A DNA stretch of 64,000 nucleotides. Origin: Meandrina meandrites. Its lineage: Eukaryota > Cnidaria > Anthozoa > Scleractinia > Meandrinidae. How positions within the stretch are numbered: the first letter of the stretch is position 1; each line of letters begins with the position of its first letter. Shown piece by piece: positions 1-11,650 of the stretch. The stretch is taken from positions 8,655,001 through 8,719,000 of the forward strand of contig OY855908.1 of assembly GCA_963693305.1 (NCBI GenBank), written 5' to 3'. The notes beneath the pieces were generated by a model. That model saw only the letters and a list, made by a program, of their open reading frames with translations. It was not told where the DNA came from and ran no database searches. A program made the position numbers and the translations under genes.

Positions 1-268
1 AAAAACGTAGCATCACATGTTTCGTCGTCAGTTATCAAGGTGAGCCATCAAGGTAATCTTCATCTATATAATATCTTCTGATCTAAAGTCCCAATAGCAC
101 ATTCAATTCGTGTCACTTCTATTTTATTCCTTTTTTACAACTTTAACAGAGTAGCTTTAGTTTTCTGTCAGTTGTTTTCATATCGACTCCTTGTTTAGTA
201 AATGGGAGCCATAGAACCTGAGAGGCAATTCAATTAATGTTTGGTTTGAAGGAATTTTTAAAACTCAC

Positions 269-445
269 GACATTTGTCCATGTTGCATGACTGGGTTTCA
301 TTAGCCGGGCCCAGGCCTGCACAGTCTCTTCCACCGTATTGTGGAGGGGGGTTGGTGCATTCCCTTGCTCTTGTTTGAACTCCTCCACCACATGTTAAAC
401 TACATTCAGACCATTCAGACCACTCTGTGTAATTGCCATCGATTG
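269..445 (-). CDS. TSP1 exon, type e, of gene A (leftmost visible exon)
   Basis: 177-bp exon between an acceptor AG at 446-447 and a donor GTGAG at 264-268. It encodes [20 protein letters not shown] followed by [17 protein letters not shown] and a terminal CNMDKC, giving six cysteines in TSP1 order. The last base of the exon plus the following exon's first two bases would make the usual junction Pro codon. The donor shows the transcript continues beyond the left edge. Confidence 0.9.
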
Positions 446-3400
446 CTATTGGAAACAAAGTACAGTAATTGTATTTGTATGTTGCTAAGCATTGTTCACA
501 GTTTCTTCATACCACACAAGATGCAGCAAAACTATTTACATGTAAGCCAATTATAAGGACAGTATTTTTCCAGCAAAGACTTGTTCTGTTGTCAGCTGCA
601 AAACAATAATAAGGTTTTCTGGAATTTTGTATATCTAATATATACTCACGGCAAGGATCTGAGTTACATTCTTGGGTCTGATCAGCTGGTCCCAGTTCAT
701 CGCAGTTTTTCCCGCCATGCTTTGGAGAGGGATTGGTACACTTTCTTGACCGTGTTTGGGAACCACCTCCACAAGTTGCGCTACAATCAGACCACTTGGT
801 CCATTCTGTGTAGTTACCGTCAACCGCTGCGTGAAAAATTCAAAACGAATATGCATGCGCGTTAAAATAATTTTTTTCAATCATACATTTTATTTTAATA
901 GAGGCAAAAAAAAATCTATTACTTCAGGGTTGGAAATTAGCGCTCGCCCACTCGCCCAGGCGAGTGTCAAAACTGTCAGGCGAGTACCGATCACCAATCA
1001 CTCGCCCGGTTTGGCGAGTAGGATTTTCAGCTTTTTACTTTCCACTTTGAAATAATTTACACTGTTTACCATTTTGAAATTTCCCACAAACCTGACGCTT
1101 TGTCGCAAACTAATTTCTGGTTCGCAAACATACAAAAATAGCTTCACTTGGTATTCGTCAAATGATGAAGAGACACTATATATTTGAACTCAGTGTTAAA
1201 ATGTGGAGTTTTCTTCCTGGGGTCTCTAAAATATCCGCTAGCAAGAAAATACTGCTTCTGATAACAGCACGTCAACAACGGTCCGTGAATCTCTCGATGT
1301 TGATGTTCGTGGGCGGAAAAGAGGGCGGGAGGGGGTGTTAATGTTTTCTGTGTTTGTGTGTAGCTAGGAGACTGGGCGAGTGAAAAATTATCTGGGCGAG
1401 TGAAGCTCAAAGGTCACTCGCCAAAATGGCGAGCACTCCAAAATTTTAGTTTCCAACCCTGTTACTTGGCATTTGATGCAACTAAATTAATTACATTTTC
1501 ATAAATAATGGCATCAAAACTTACGGCAATGATCTGGGTTGCATTTTTGTTTCTGTTCAGCTGGTCCCAATTTATGGCAGTTCTTTCCACCGTACTGTGG
1601 AGGGGGGTTGGTGCAATTTCTTGACCGTACTTGCGAGCCTCCTCCACAGGTTGCACTGCAATCAGACCACTCGGTCCATTCCGTGTAGTTACCGTCAATC
1701 GCTGAGAAAATACCAATGCAAGTTAAGCAACCTTGTATAAAGGAATTTCTCTTTCAGAGATGTTAACAGGAAAGTTTAGTTTCTGTTGTTTAATTTATTC
1801 TTAACATTGAAAGTTTTAAATGCTTTTTGAGAAAAAAAAACATGAAGACAGAAATATATTTACAGGGTTTGTCATTAGAGATGTGTTTGTTGTTCATCGT
1901 GGTGTAAGATAGGAACGATGAATATTTATTCATTTGTCTCACGATGGAATCGCTTTGAGTTGTTTATCGCGACGTTTCGACTGCAATACTGCTGGTCTTC
2001 ATGAGGCGATGAGGTTGATTGTTTACGTGTCGCTTTTTGTAGCACGTAGGTTCGCTGCTATTGGTGCATTTCGATCCTCATTTTTATTCCGACTGTTAGA
2101 TGTTGTTCCCTCATAGGTCCGCTTTGTTGTTGATCGGCTGTTGTGCTTTTTGGTCCTTTTTGATCGTGGGGTATCCAAGCTTCAGGAATTTCGATTCCAC
2201 TATCTCTATTGATGTTGTTTGGATTAAGTCTTATATGGATAGAAGCTTCCTTGACCCTACGTGTGTACCAGTGAGGATCACGATCAGTAAACTTGATTTC
2301 GTTCCAAATGGGAAGATGCCCCGTTTCATTAGCGTGTTCTGAAACATGCTAATGAAACGGACCTATGAGGGACCTATGAGGGAACAACATCTAACCGTCG
2401 GAATCATAATGAGGATCGAAATGCACCAATAGCAGCGAACCAATTACGTGCTACAAATAGCGACACGTAAACAATCAACCTCATCGCCTCATGACGACTA
2501 GCACTATTGCAGTCGAAACGTCGCGATCAACAACTCAAAGTGATCCCATCGTGAGACAAACGAATAAACGTTCATCTTTCCTATTTACAGGGTTGGATTA
2601 TAATTGATCTCTTCATCGTCACTTATTTGCACTTTGGAACATAAATATGATCTCAGCTAATGGGTAAGGGATCATCGATCCCTTTGAAGCACCATATTAA
2701 ATTAGAGAGATCCTGCTCCAGATCATCCCAAACGAAAATTTCTAGGATACATGAAATGTACATTGCTGAAAGAATGTTAAAAATAGAAATGAACGATTGA
2801 AAACAAATTCTGTTGCACGGGCGCACAGCTTCTGTTTCCCAAAGTGTAAATTTATATCAACTTACGGCATGGCGTCGGACTGCATTCTTGTGTCTCAGCA
2901 CTGGGTCCCAAGGATAATTCCTCACAGCTTCTTCCTCCCTGTCCAGGAGGGGGATTGGTGCAGGTCCTTGTACGTTTCTGTACGCCGACCCCACATGTTA
3001 CACTGCAGTCAGACCACTCGGACCACTCAGTGTAGTTACCGTTATCTTAAAGATTTAGAGGAAAATAAAAAGGTAAAGAAAGGCATACCTTCACGGCCAG
3101 GTGCAGACCGGCGTTCTTCCCTAACTACCTATTCTAATCCTGGGTAGAGGAAGATAACGAAAGAGTAAGATACTAGTTTGCCAATAACACAACACAAGGA
3201 TAACGGCCAGGGCTCCAACTCAGTGTAATGAGACCACTGTGCCACTCGCTATATATCCGGAAAGGAAATGCTATACCAATTGCATCTCACCATAGATTCG
3301 AAAATTTTTTAACTGGAGGATTTTTTTTTGTACATGTTTTTGTAAAGCCAATGATACACGGTTCAACACTTGTTGAGCAACAAATGTTGGAGCCGCTGTT

Positions 3401-6400
3401 CAACAAATGTTGACAGTGCATCATGTGATGTTGAACGTTGAAATCTGCCGTTCAACAGGTTGAAAGTTGAAAAATTGTGACATCAATACCCAGGAAATTT
3501 CTGTAGCTTGAAATGTCCAAGTTTCTGAGTTCTGCCAACAGGGTGTAGTATGCTCCGAATATGGTTCCATTTAATTCTTAACCATTCACGCGTCCAAATT
3601 TTGCGGTTTTTGCGTCTTCATCGCCGCTTCATGATAACGGCGACAACGCTCGAAGCGCAAAGCGACAGCAACATTTCCTCGTCCTGGCAGACGCTGCTCA
3701 ACTTCGCGCCAAAATGGGTAGTTGTTGCTCAACAAAAGTTGAACGAGTATTCAACAAGCTGCAACAACGTTTCAACAAGTCGCAACAATGTTCAACATTA
3801 GTTGATCAACCAAAGTTGAACGATGTTGAACCGTGTATCATTGGCTTTAAATGATTTAAATCTTTACAGCTTAACGCTTTTCAATGCCAATAACATGATC
3901 TAGAGAAACCTCAGTTACACGTTGATGTGGATGCATTCTTAAAATTCAGCATATCCAGTTACAAGACGTAGCTTAGCTATAACGGAACTTATTTTGACAC
4001 TAAAATGCATGGTAAGATTAATTATAAATCCTTCATACTTACGGCATGATTGTGTATTGCATTTTTTTGACTCAGAATCCGGACCCAGACAGTCTTGGCC
4101 TCCACCTTGTGGGGGAGGATTGGTGCAGGCTCTGCTGCGGTTCCGCACCCCACCTCCACACGTCACGCTGCATGCCGTAAATGGGCACCACTCACTCCAA
4201 CCACCGTCAATAACTAGAGTCATAAAGGATAATGAAAAGGTGAACGTGACTTCAGAGGAAACACGATAATTACTATGTAGCAATAAATTCCATCTTGAAC
4301 TAAATTAGGTGAGCTGCAATTTACGTGATGCAAATTTATCATTTCTTTCCGTTTTCAATTCTTTTAAAACGGTTTCCGTTGGACAGTTGAGCAATAAAGG
4401 CAAAACTCAAGATATCAAAAAGAATTCGTAGCATGGTAACAGTTTTAATACGGTTAAGAAGAACTTTTCGAAATTTTAGGCCTCAAGCTGATCCCGGGAG
4501 AGAAAAATGAATTTGAAGTTATCCATATGCAACATGCAACATGCATCATGCATTTTAGGCATTTTTACAAGGTTTAGCCCAACTTTCTCGAGAATGCTCT
4601 AGAATTTAACCGCGGGGTCACTTATAGAAATGAATTACAGCGAGACGGTTTCAATAGTACACAAAACGTTACCGTTTTTTTAGTAGAGTTTTTGGTAAAT
4701 AATTTTTGCATTCATTGCTTGAACTCTCAGCGGAAACCGTAATAATACTTTCGCGGCTTTCTAGACCTAATGTTACTGTTCAGTCAACATAGAATACAAT
4801 TCACACCCAGCGACCACCTCAGGTGCGTGGGCGTATGCGAGGTCCGATGCAGCCAAATAAATATGCCTTCTTTCTTTAATAAAATACTGCATTTATATAT
4901 GTGGAAATAAGAAACAAGAAGATGCTCAGAACATGCCAAATGCAGACAAATCACCTTAAAACTGAATTTTTTTTTTATTGCAAAATGTTTAAGTAAAACC
5001 AGTTGTAATGCGCCACCTGCCATAAGAATCATCAGAGCTTAATGAACCTACGACAACTTGACCTATAGTTATATCTTAGAAATATTTCCTCCCTTAGTCA
5101 AAATAAATCGCTTTAGTACCGCAAGCGCATGTGCCACACTCCTGTGTCTCCATGCTTGGTCCGAGATGTTGACAGTTTTTCCCGCCACAACACGGCACGG
5201 GATTGGTGCAAGTTCGTGTTCGGCTCTGGAATCCTCCTCCACAAGATACACTACACTTCGTGAAATTTGACCATTGGGAATAACCACCATGAACAGCTTA
5301 AGGGCAAAGAAATTAAAAAAAGTAATAACATATAAAATACAAATTAGAGTGGATCCTTTTTTGGAAGTACTTTAGGTTTTCAAACGAGATGAAGCTTTTC
5401 CAAATTTAAAATAATTGTTTTTAAAACTATAAGCAATCCAAATGAGGTCTTTAACTTTATAACTCATCTTTCTCTTCCTTTGATCGTCCACAATGTTATA
5501 TTTTATTATTTTTGTTATGCCATAACCCCTCTGTACAGGGGTTATGGCAGGACAGGTATGGTCTAAATTTGTTGTTTTGTTGAGTTTTTTTATGAGAATA
5601 GTATATTGTAAGATTTTTACCTTTTTGAACTTGATAATAATCTTAGGGTAGGATTCAAGTTTCACCTGATAACTTCTTCCGTCATATCGTTTTTTCTTTT
5701 TCTGTGTCTTATGTTTTTAAGTTGCTGATTTACATGACAAAGCATCATTAAACGTTATGGTAATAACAGTCACATAAAAGTTATTGTTGTCGTATTAGGC
5801 TAGATTCAAACTCATCGTCAAATATCAAGAGAGAAATCAAGTTATTGGAAAACGTTTTATTTCACAACAAGAACCAGAGTAAAAACAGAAACAAAAAACC
5901 CTACACTTAAATCCTCATGAGAAGCGAAAACATCAAATTAAAATGCTTTAAACATACGACATGGAAATGAATTGCATGCTTCGGTTTCCATGGCTGGTCC
6001 CAGGCCACTGCAATCCATCCCTCCATTCTCAGGTTCAGGGTTGTTGCAGGATCGCTTGCGAATCTTCAGACCGCCTCCACAAGTAGCACTGCACTCTGAA
6101 AACTTACTCCAGTGAGAGTAATCACCGTCGACAGCGCTAGCTGAAAAGGAGAGGAAACATGGACGTGTGGTTTAGGGCTCTGGTGATGTGATCCAGAGGT
6201 CCCGGGTTCAAACCCTCCACCCTGCGTACTAGCTGGATTTGTGGATGTGTTCTCGCTTGTTCAGAGTTCAAATCCTCGATCGGTAACTCTTTGTATATAG
6301 CCAATTGGTCTACCTTCTGACAGTTCATTTAAAATATTTTTGCTACCTCTGCTTCCTCACCATTGGCACGCTTGTAAACTAGCTATCTCGAAGAGATATG

Positions 6401-8573
6401 AAGGTAAGTGCATGACCACCACAAACAACATTTGCATTTTTGTTCATTGTCAGGCTGCAGCCTGTGCTGCATCCATTGCCAGTTTTTAGAAATCGTGCAT
6501 GTTCACACTGAGGCATCCTTTAAACTGCGAAAACACTTTTTTTTCGTAAAATGGCAGAACTCCTTTTACTTAAGTCATGGGCTTCTTGTCTTTCTAATCT
6601 AGCAAAACGAATTAACCATAATAAGAAGCTCAAAACTTTCACAAATCGATAAAAAGCTGATTTTAGAACAAATATTGAACCTTTCTGGAGAGCTTAAGAG
6701 AGTGTATAATATAAAACGTTCAATATATGAAAATTTACCTGGTGAATTTCCATGGACTGCAAAAAGTGAAAACAAAGAAGGATAATAATTAATTAATCAA
6801 TTAATTAATTAATTAAAAGCTTTTAAATTTTAACTTAAAAGTTGAAACAGAAGTAAACAGGTAAAATTCTTTGGGTTATCCTCTGAATTCAGCGCCCGTA
6901 CTCTTCCTTTTGGTTAATGAATATAATTATGCAATTTAAATGACTGATTATACGAGCTGCAAGCACAAATTGGAACAAAAAAGATCTTCGCAGTTGTATA
7001 GAAACTTTTCCAGTTGCAAAGTAAGCTAAAGGAGGCCTAACAAAATTTCGTGACTAGAAAGCCCGTGCCAACGTTAGCGCTCTATCTAGGATCGGAGATT
7101 TAATTTTATTGCACATACTCAAGTTGCTCTGATCAGTTGCTCTATTTACTTAATGACGTTCGCGCGAAAATTTTCTAGTCGATAGATTTTTCTAAAATTT
7201 TTACTGAGGACGGATAATGAGTTACTTGTGTCAGAAATACAAAAAAAAGCGGGGGTCACCGACTTCGTTTCAGAGATAAAGTCTGTAGAAAACTAACCTG
7301 ATTTTGAAAAATTGGCGCGCGTAATTTCGCACGGCTTTCAAGGTTTGTAGTTTAAATTATCGATGATCAGAAAACGGAGGCAAACGATCTTGGTGATATT
7401 TTGAAGAAGTGCGTCTGTTGCGTAAATAATTTTAAGTGTTGCCATCTTTTATGCAAAATTTAGCCCTGGAAGAGGCATTTGAACCCGTCGTACGACAAAA
7501 CGAAAAGATCAAAAAGCGGAATTCGAACGTGCGTGGGGCAAAAAAAATCAACCTTTTAATCGATAGATTTTTTGCATTTTCTCACAAAACGTAGATAATC
7601 GTTAACAAAAGTGATCTGTTGAGAAAAATGTAGGGGTCACCGACCATTTAAGCTAGCAAACTGCAAGCGAAGTTAACGCAACGGCTACTCACCCTATATG
7701 TGGTTGGAAAGTTTCCTCAGCGCGCGCGCTCGATGCATGACGTGGCGTAGCGTTGCGACAGGAATTACGTGCGCAGTGAGGATGCGCATAAACAATTAGC
7801 GCGAACGTCCTTAAGGACGTTCGCACTATTTGTTTTTGCGCATCCTGACTGCGCACGTAATTCATGTCGCAACGTCATGCATCGCCACGTCATGCATCGA
7901 GCGCGCGTGCTGAGAAAACTTTCCAAACAAATACAAAGGGCTGGTAGCTGTTGTGATAACTTCGCTCGCAGTTTACTTTCTCAAATGGTCGGTGACCCCA
8001 ATTTTTTTTTGATAGGCAGCTTTGTTTTGCGATTCTCGACAGATTGTAAAAAATGAACAAAAAGTCAATGTGGGAAGTTTATAAATTTCTAATTTTTTTG
8101 CCCACGCGGCATCAAATCTTGCCCATCTTTCAACTGCCAGGCGAGTGCAAATGTGATCACTAAACGATTAGATTTTCTAAAGGAACATCACCAGTTGAAT
8201 CAATTTGCTTTATAGATCCACTTGATAGACAAGAAAATTGCATTTCATGAATTCATTCGCATTATTCTTGGGCAAACAGACACTCTCGCCATTGTCAGAA
8301 ACGAAGGCCGATTTATAAGACCTTAAAGTGATCTCCGAAACGAATTCGGTGACCCCCCCCCCCCCCCCCCAATTGTTTTACATTTCTGATATGAGTAACC
8401 CATAAACTCACAGTGGTGAAAGTTTTAGAAAAAAGTCAGTGTTAAAAGATTTTCGCGCGAACGTCCTTAACTCAAGTAATAGTTTCTTTGGGTAATAATC
8501 TGAGATTTTATAGTGTCTAACCTGCAAGTAGAAAAATAATGAATCCACCGAAGTATACTAACTGAACTCTCAT
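269..8573 (-). CDS. Secreted multi-TSP1 (TSR) protein gene A, 5' part, runs off the left edge
   Basis: Split gene read on the minus strand. Coding exons in transcript order are 8522-8573 (signal peptide, starts [18 protein letters not shown]), 6739-6756 (18-bp microexon), 5958-6140 (TSR a), 5120-5296 (TSR b), 4043-4213 (TSR c), 2866-3045 (TSR d), 1525-1701, 650-826 and 269-445 (type e TSRs). Every intron is phase 1, so each TSR is a symmetric 1-1 exon. The visible part totals about 437 residues. Each TSR has W-x-x-W-type tryptophans, a CSxTCGGG core (C-x-x-S/T-C, the known O-fucosylation context) and six cysteines. Type e units begin IDGNYT, an N-glycosylation sequon. The start is the first ATG before a hydrophobic leader and matches the start of the paralogue at 25694. 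The donor GTACT at 5119 is unusual but is conserved in the paralogue. A secreted or extracellular adhesive role is inferred from family knowledge. The 3' end is outside the window. Confidence 0.88.
925..1461. mobile_element. hAT-like non-autonomous element (MITE) in an intron of TSR gene A
   Basis: The ends are inverted copies starting CAGGGTTGGAAA (925) and ending in its complement (1461). A 6-bp direct repeat TTACTT flanks it (919-924 and 1462-1467). Just inside both ends are clusters of ACTCGCC and GGCGAGT, giving subterminal repeats. About 537 bp long with no transposase. CAGGG-type ends fit hAT elements, but the visible duplication is 6 rather than 8 bp, so the superfamily is tentative. 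Confidence 0.8.
1903..2589 (-). pseudogene. 5'-truncated Penelope-like element with inverted 3' arm
   Basis: On the minus strand, 2340 down to about 2060 encodes the C-terminal tail seen downstream of the GIY-YIG domain in Penelope-like polymerases: it contains [27 protein letters not shown] and [15 protein letters not shown], then stops. There is no RT and no GIY-YIG. The downstream 3' UTR is about 240 bp (roughly 1903-2120) and is repeated as an inverted arm at about 2346-2589. The two outer ends read TGTAAGATAGGAAC and its diverged complement. Inverted or direct duplication of the tail is known for Penelope-like elements. The copy lies in an intron of TSR gene A, in the same transcriptional sense as that gene. 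Confidence 0.82.
3345..3847. mobile_element. TA-flanked MITE (Tc1/mariner-like) in an intron of TSR gene A
   Basis: Terminal inverted repeats of about 24 bp start AAGCCAATGATACACGGTTC and end with the complement. TA is present on both sides (3343-3344 and 3848-3849), the target of Tc1/mariner-type elements. The interior is packed with short self-complementary units such as GTTGAAC, CAACATTTGTTG and TTCAACAAG, so the whole element can fold extensively. No coding potential. Confidence 0.78.
5521..5550. repeat. Short hairpin in an intron of TSR gene A
   Basis: Arms GCCATAACCCCT and AGGGGTTATGGC pair perfectly over 12 bp around a 6-base loop (CTGTAC). It lies in an intron between the microexon-proximal TSR exons. 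No flanking target duplication was found. It may be the footprint of a small element or a structural motif. Confidence 0.5.
6160..6350 (+). mobile_element. tRNA-derived SINE fragment
   Basis: Carries a B-box-like GGTCCCGGGTTCAAACCCTC followed by a body (GGATTTGT, then a second GAGTTCAAATCCTCGATCGG stretch and TTTGTATATAGCC). This body matches the better preserved SINE at 35549-35832. The 5' A-box half is degraded. Sits in an intron of TSR gene A, opposite to its transcription. Confidence 0.6.
7154..7810. mobile_element. piggyBac-like MITE, copy 1 (TTAA-flanked)
   Basis: Starts TGACGTTCGCGCG and ends CGCGAACGTCC, near-perfect inverted ends, with TTAA at 7150-7153 and 7811-7814. TTAA is the target duplicated by piggyBac-type transposases. 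No transposase is present. It lies in the first intron of TSR gene A. Its sequence is a diverged inverted match to the neighbouring copy at 7815-8466, sharing stretches such as GGGGTCACCGA and GGAAAGTTT. Confidence 0.75.
7815..8466. mobile_element. piggyBac-like MITE, copy 2, inverted relative to copy 1
   Basis: Starts GGACGTTCGC and ends GCGCGAACGTCC, with TTAA on both sides (7811-7814 and 8467-8470). The left TTAA is shared with copy 1, so the pair forms an inverted repeat of about 1.3 kb. It includes a poly-C run near 8352-8371. No coding capacity. Confidence 0.75.
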
Positions 8574-8950
8574 GGTCGCCTAACACTAGAAAAGAGAGAG
8601 GGAAGTTATTCGTGTTGCATATAAATAAATAAATTATAATAAATAAATTATTTTAATAATACAATAACCACTCCTATTATTAAAATAGAGTAGAAATAAA
8701 AATAATTTATTTTCATAATACAATGTATATATAACCACTCTTAGAAGTTGTCGACTAAACGTAGAACAAAGTTGTTATGATAGTAGATTATTTCACGGTT
8801 CTTATTCGTATTTCTTATTTCGTATTTGGATTAAATAAATTTTGCTCAAAAAATAATACGAAATGTTTACCTTTGAGAGTGAAACGATATTGCGGTATTA
8901 TATTTGAACAACATGGGATGCATAATGAATATCGACAGCACTCATTTTAA

Positions 8951-9094
8951 ACATCCCACGCACATAAACAACATCACACGCACATCTACAACATCACACG
9001 CACATCTACAACATCACACGCACATCTACAACATCACACGCACATCTACAACATCACACGCACATCTACAACATCACACGTGCATCTACAACAA
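8951..9094 (+). repeat. 20-bp minisatellite upstream of TSR gene A
   Basis: About seven tandem copies of a unit close to CATCACACGCACATCTACAA. The first copy (ATCCCACGCACATAAACA) and last copy (CACACGTGCATCTACAAC) are diverged and the middle ones nearly identical. It lies roughly 380-520 bp 5' of the gene A start codon, so it could influence the promoter. That is only inference. Confidence 0.9.
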
Positions 9095-9934
9095 CTGTAC
9101 AATTGTGTTTCTTTTAATGGCTTAAACCACGCCAATAACTTCGTGCTGTTAAAATAAACATCTTGCAGAGAACTCTGCATTGCTGTTTCCCCGGGACAAT
9201 TCAATTCTTTCAAATCAACAATGAGAGGGCAGTCACGGAAACTCATCTGTCCCAAGCTCATCTGTAACAGCTACCAAAAGACCAGACAGTTACCCTAAGA
9301 TACGCTGCCATGCCACAAGAACTTTAAAATTAAATGTCTCCTTATTTTAGTCTAGCCCCCTTCACAGCGAAAATTGTTATGCGAAAGTTGCACGTTTCTA
9401 TGGTAACCAAGCAGTAGTTCCAGCAATTGTTTACTGCATTATTACATTGAATGCAAAATGTATCCTCCCACAAAGGACGCAAAAAATTCCCACTCGCTGA
9501 GTTTTTTCTAACCAAACGATAACCAATTATCGGACAATACAGAGCAGTAAACCCAGTGCTCTTATTGATCAAAATTACCTTTCCTTTTGGAGGATGAACA
9601 AAGTTACAACGGGGCAATAATATTGCTTACATCAACAAGTTTAACACACCATGATAACAATGTAAACAATGCTATGTTTAAGCGATAAATTGTATTTTAA
9701 TGACGGTTTATTAAACTTTGTTTATTTTCCGCGTTGGTGGTACAGAGGCGAAAAATAAATTTTACCTCGTTTATCATCTATTATCACAGCCATTAACAGA
9801 CAACAGAACTAAGACATCTGCTTACAATGACTGTAGTGAAAATATTGACAGGTATCTCAGTTATTTTATAGGCTTTCAATGTCTGTTTCACCAAGGACCT
9901 AAAAATGGACCGAATTGTTTGCTTTGCTTTGAAT

Positions 9935-10177
9935 TTAACATGAAATTAGATTAGAATTAAAACCTTTGACGTCCCGGCTTTCGTACATGTTTTCTAATTT
10001 TAAGAGTATATGATTTTGGCTATCAAGCTCACTGGGTTTTTTTTGATTTAGGATTTTAGAAAATACGTTCAAAGAAATGTCCATTGCTTTAATGTGAGCA
10101 CGAGCTTGTGTGATGTCATAGGTACTGTTTAAAACAGCAAGAAGATGAAGATTCACAACAGGACACCAATCTTTCAT
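9935..10177 (-). other. Unrecognised 80-codon open frame, protein-like composition
   Basis: Reads MKDWCPVVNLHLLAVLNSTY and later ARAHIKAMDISLNVFSKIL and LKLENMYESRDVKGF. The composition is more protein-like (balanced charge, few low-complexity runs) than most open frames here. I recognise no family, there are no clear flanking exons, and a T-run lies just upstream of the ATG on its strand. It may be a fragment of a decayed element. The rest of 9,100-11,580 holds nothing I can identify. Confidence 0.2.
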
Positions 10178-11587
10178 TTTTTTTTAAAGCGTATTAGGAT
10201 TGTCTTAAAGATCTCGATCTAACAGCTGAAGAATATGTTAAAGAAAAAAAGTTTAAAAGTCGAAATTGAATAGGACAATTTTTAGTCGCGAGTTATGCGT
10301 TTCGTAACCACGAAGACGCCGAGGACAACGTGAATTTAAAACAGTAAATTTATATATTTTAATTACTTAGCATCCTGCAACTATCCATCGGGACAACCCT
10401 TAAGGGGGAAACATGTAAAACTAATCCTCGCGCCCAATTAGAAAAATCTAAGATTCGCCCTGTTCGTCGACGTTCTACGCAAAGGCCACAGAGTTCGGCC
10501 ATTTCGCATTGCTTTTCTGCGGAGAAAGACTATAAGCAATGTATCAACATGTCTAACACTCATTAAGAGAGCCATTGTACTGCTCATTAAACCATTTTTA
10601 CCTTTCAACACGTTAGCGCTTCCGTCGTCGTCTTGGTTTGCCGTAACTCTCTTTCCTTCCACACGGCAGCGCAAGACGTTCCTTAAGAACTGCCAGTCAC
10701 TTTGCCTGTTTAGAGATGCAATGTTCTAACAGAGAACCGCCTCGTTCCATGTGCTGCTCACGTGTTCTTAACCAATGAAAATCCTCGACCACTCGATCAA
10801 TCAACCAATCGATGAACGAATTTTAAAGGATGATGTTTAAGGTCGGCCGAGTGTTTTTATGAATATAGAAACAAATCTTTGCATTGAGACATTAAAGCTC
10901 GCGACTTTAGCATTGACCGAGGGAAGATATTGTTTGGAAGTTAGTCTACGCCAATAGAGCAAAACCAAAACAAATTGCTGTCACTTTAAATTACAAAATT
11001 ACGACTTCCGCTTATAATTATTAGAAAAGAAGATCCGCGGAATAATAGACAATACGCGGAATTCACCTAAAAGCCACACAACTGTTCATGATGAATAGTT
11101 TCAGTTCCCAAAATGTGAAATTTAACATCTTAAAGAAGAACATACCACTGTCAATATGTTCTCAAGGGCTATTGTTTAGCGTACAACATACACTTTCTTC
11201 CCGTACGGAATGGGTTTCCCAAAGAATTCCGGTCTTTAATGTTCTTATCAACCTTCCTGGTAACAAAAAAAATGTCATCAGAGCTTTCAGGGATGCTCAT
11301 CTATATAGCCTTCAACGTTGTCCGTTTACGATGTTTACTTCGACTTATTAGCCGTTGCATCGGCTATAGAGCGGTCAATTTCACTGAGGAACTTTTTTTC
11401 AAATTTATTTTACAAAAATTAAAAAAAAAATTGTTGTAACCAATAGAAACTACAAGGTATGCGGAAGAGTAAACAAATAGACGGTTTCCAAACAAAGGAT
11501 TATATTTGTTCATCATGAATTATTGAGGAAATACTTAAATGGTTTCATGTGTCTAAGTATGACGCTTTATAATCCATCAAATATTTT

Positions 11588-11650
11588 CGCTCGCGCGCGA
11601 TTGGTCAAAACGCGTCACGTGAAACGTCACGTCACGTGACACGTAACGGT
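11588..11650 (+). promoter_or_regulatory. Promoter-like CpG stretch with E-box/CACGTG sites before the Crypton-type gene
   Basis: GC- and CpG-rich stretch in an AT-rich surround. It contains CGCGCGCGATTGGTC (an ATTGG, inverted CCAAT) and two TCACGTGA/CACGTG palindromes at about 11614-11640. It lies immediately 5' of the recombinase coding region at 11647. Assignment as its promoter is inference. Confidence 0.45.

Noticed and set aside
8951..9094. CRISPR-like array of regular repeats
   Set aside because: The 20-bp units are directly adjacent without unique spacers, and the genome is eukaryotic. It is a minisatellite.
10438..10674. 78-codon minus-strand frame
   Set aside because: Basic, low-information composition with no conserved motif or splice context.
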